Shown: positions 63,475 to 64,000 of the stretch, one piece after another
Numbering within the stretch: the first letter of the stretch is position 1
Layout of the letters: each line of letters opens with the position of its first letter
Assembly (NCBI RefSeq): GCF_001667265.1
Contig: NZ_LZHW01000103.1
Coordinates: 62,001-126,000, forward strand
Direction of reading: 5' to 3'
Source of the DNA: Mycobacterium sp. ACS4331
GTDB lineage: Bacteria; Actinomycetota; Actinomycetes; Mycobacteriales; Mycobacteriaceae
Length of the DNA stretch: 64,000 nt
Translations under genes and position numbers: made by a program
The notes under the pieces: generated by a model
What the model was told of the DNA's origin: nothing
Databases searched by the model: none
Seen by the model: only the letters and a program-made list of their open reading frames with translations

Positions 63475-64000
63475 TCAGCGCGCTCCGCTGGGCCTGCCGC
63501 CGATCTCGACCACGGCCGGTGCGGTGTTGACGCCTGTGACCCGCACCCACCGCGGCGCCGGAGCGCCGGCCGGGGTCTCGGCGTGCACGGTCACGGCCTC
63601 GCCGGGGAACACCGTCACGTAGTTGTCGGAGTAGGTCACGGGCAGGATCTCGTCACCGTCGCGGGTGGCGAGCACCTCGGCGCGTTCGAAGAAGGCGATG
63701 CGGTCCGTGCGATTCGACAGGCGGATGTCGACCCGTCTGCCGTCCGGCTCCGTCCGCTCGGCCCTGATCATCAACGGCGTCTTGGCCATGGTGTTCAGTG
63801 GTGTCATGTCCGCCCAACTGGACTGTTTGAGTGAGAACGCCGTGTCGTTGCTGGGATGTCCGACATCGTCGCGCTGCTGCGACTGCCAGTAGACGTTCTC
63901 CGTCATGACGGTGTCGTCGGCGCCGAGCAGCTGAGCCCTGACGAAGAAGACTCGGGAGGCCTGCGGCATCCGGGGCAGCACCATGGCGCGCGCGGTGCCG
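63475..64000 (-). CDS. GH2-type glycosidase, C-terminal part (partial)
   Basis: The frame runs in from beyond the window and ends at 63475, giving about 174 C-terminal residues. The pattern ENVYWQSQQRDDVG, SSWADMTPLN, RRVDIRLSNRTDRIAFFER and SDNYVTVFPGEAVTVH matches the last Ig-like domains of exo-beta-glucosaminidase-like and mannosidase-like GH2 enzymes. The catalytic domain lies outside the window, so the substrate cannot be judged. Confidence 0.72.
   Translation of the reverse strand, partial: GTARAMVLPRMPQASRVFFVRAQLLGADDTVMTENVYWQSQQRDDVGHPSNDTAFSLKQSSWADMTPLNTMAKTPLMIRAERTEPDGRRVDIRLSNRTDRIAFFERAEVLATRDGDEILPVTYSDNYVTVFPGEAVTVHAETPAGAPAPRWVRVTGVNTAPAVVEIGGRPSGAR

Overview
The window is about 64 kb of GC-rich, densely packed DNA with GTG/ATG starts, many 4-bp ATGA/GTGA overlaps and no rRNA, tRNA, IS, phage or CRISPR that I could see. 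The gene content points to a rapidly growing mycobacterium (Mycolicibacterium-like): two furA-katG operons, F420-dependent LLM and Ddn-type enzymes, mycofactocin-coupled short-chain dehydrogenases (SDRs), an MPT63-like secreted protein, a hemophore-like protein, a cutinase, RipD, NDH-2 and CinA. Genus is an inference from gene families, not from a marker gene. Layout. 1-9.5 kb looks catabolic: a CoA-transferase tail, an amidohydrolase facing a FadR-type regulator, a mycofactocin-coupled SDR, a GMC oxidoreductase, an LLM oxidoreductase, another SDR and a large molybdopterin oxidoreductase. 9.8-17.7 kb holds exported hydrolases and lipoproteins, a probable methanethiol S-methyltransferase (mddA), and a ParD-like/zeta toxin-antitoxin pair behind a striking palindromic operator. 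17.8-20.6 kb is furA-katG operon 1. 20.6-24.1 kb has a RibD/DHFR-like protein, a proline-rich exported protein, and an FAD monooxygenase coupled to a TetR regulator with two HTH segments. 24.3-29.8 kb holds a cutinase and then a probable rifampicin monooxygenase (rox), preceded by a sequence matching the rifamycin-associated element, coupled to a DUF3253 gene and followed by a large LuxR-type ATPase regulator. 29.8-43.3 kb is mixed metabolism (SDR, LLM and zinc-free MDR enzymes, NDH-2, methyltransferase, epimerase, acyl-CoA ligase, TenA) plus exported proteins. 43.3-50.3 kb reads as an envelope/oxidative-stress block: catalytically dead RipD, thiol peroxidase Tpx, a MenC-like protein that has lost its catalytic residues, a glutamine amidotransferase, furA-katG operon 2 and a second mycofactocin-coupled SDR. 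50.3-64 kb carries a GDSL hydrolase, an acyltransferase, a DMT transporter, STAS, MOSC, phosphodiesterase and YaaA proteins, a second amidohydrolase whose 3' end is destroyed by a G-rich artefact-like stretch, AraC, hydrolases, cinA, a GyrA-like coil fused to a GNAT domain, an epoxide hydrolase and the C-terminus of a GH2-type glycosidase. How parts work together: the duplicated furA-katG operons, tpx and yaaA suggest heavy peroxide defence; the SDR, LLM, Ddn and NDH-2 genes show reliance on F420, mycofactocin and NADH redox pools; rox with its upstream element looks like an inducible rifamycin-inactivation unit. The most interesting points are the rox element, the dead MenC-like protein, the GyrA-coil/GNAT fusion, the toxin-antitoxin operator and the shared intercistronic palindrome of the two furA-katG operons. 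No intergenic stretch exceeds about 300 bases.
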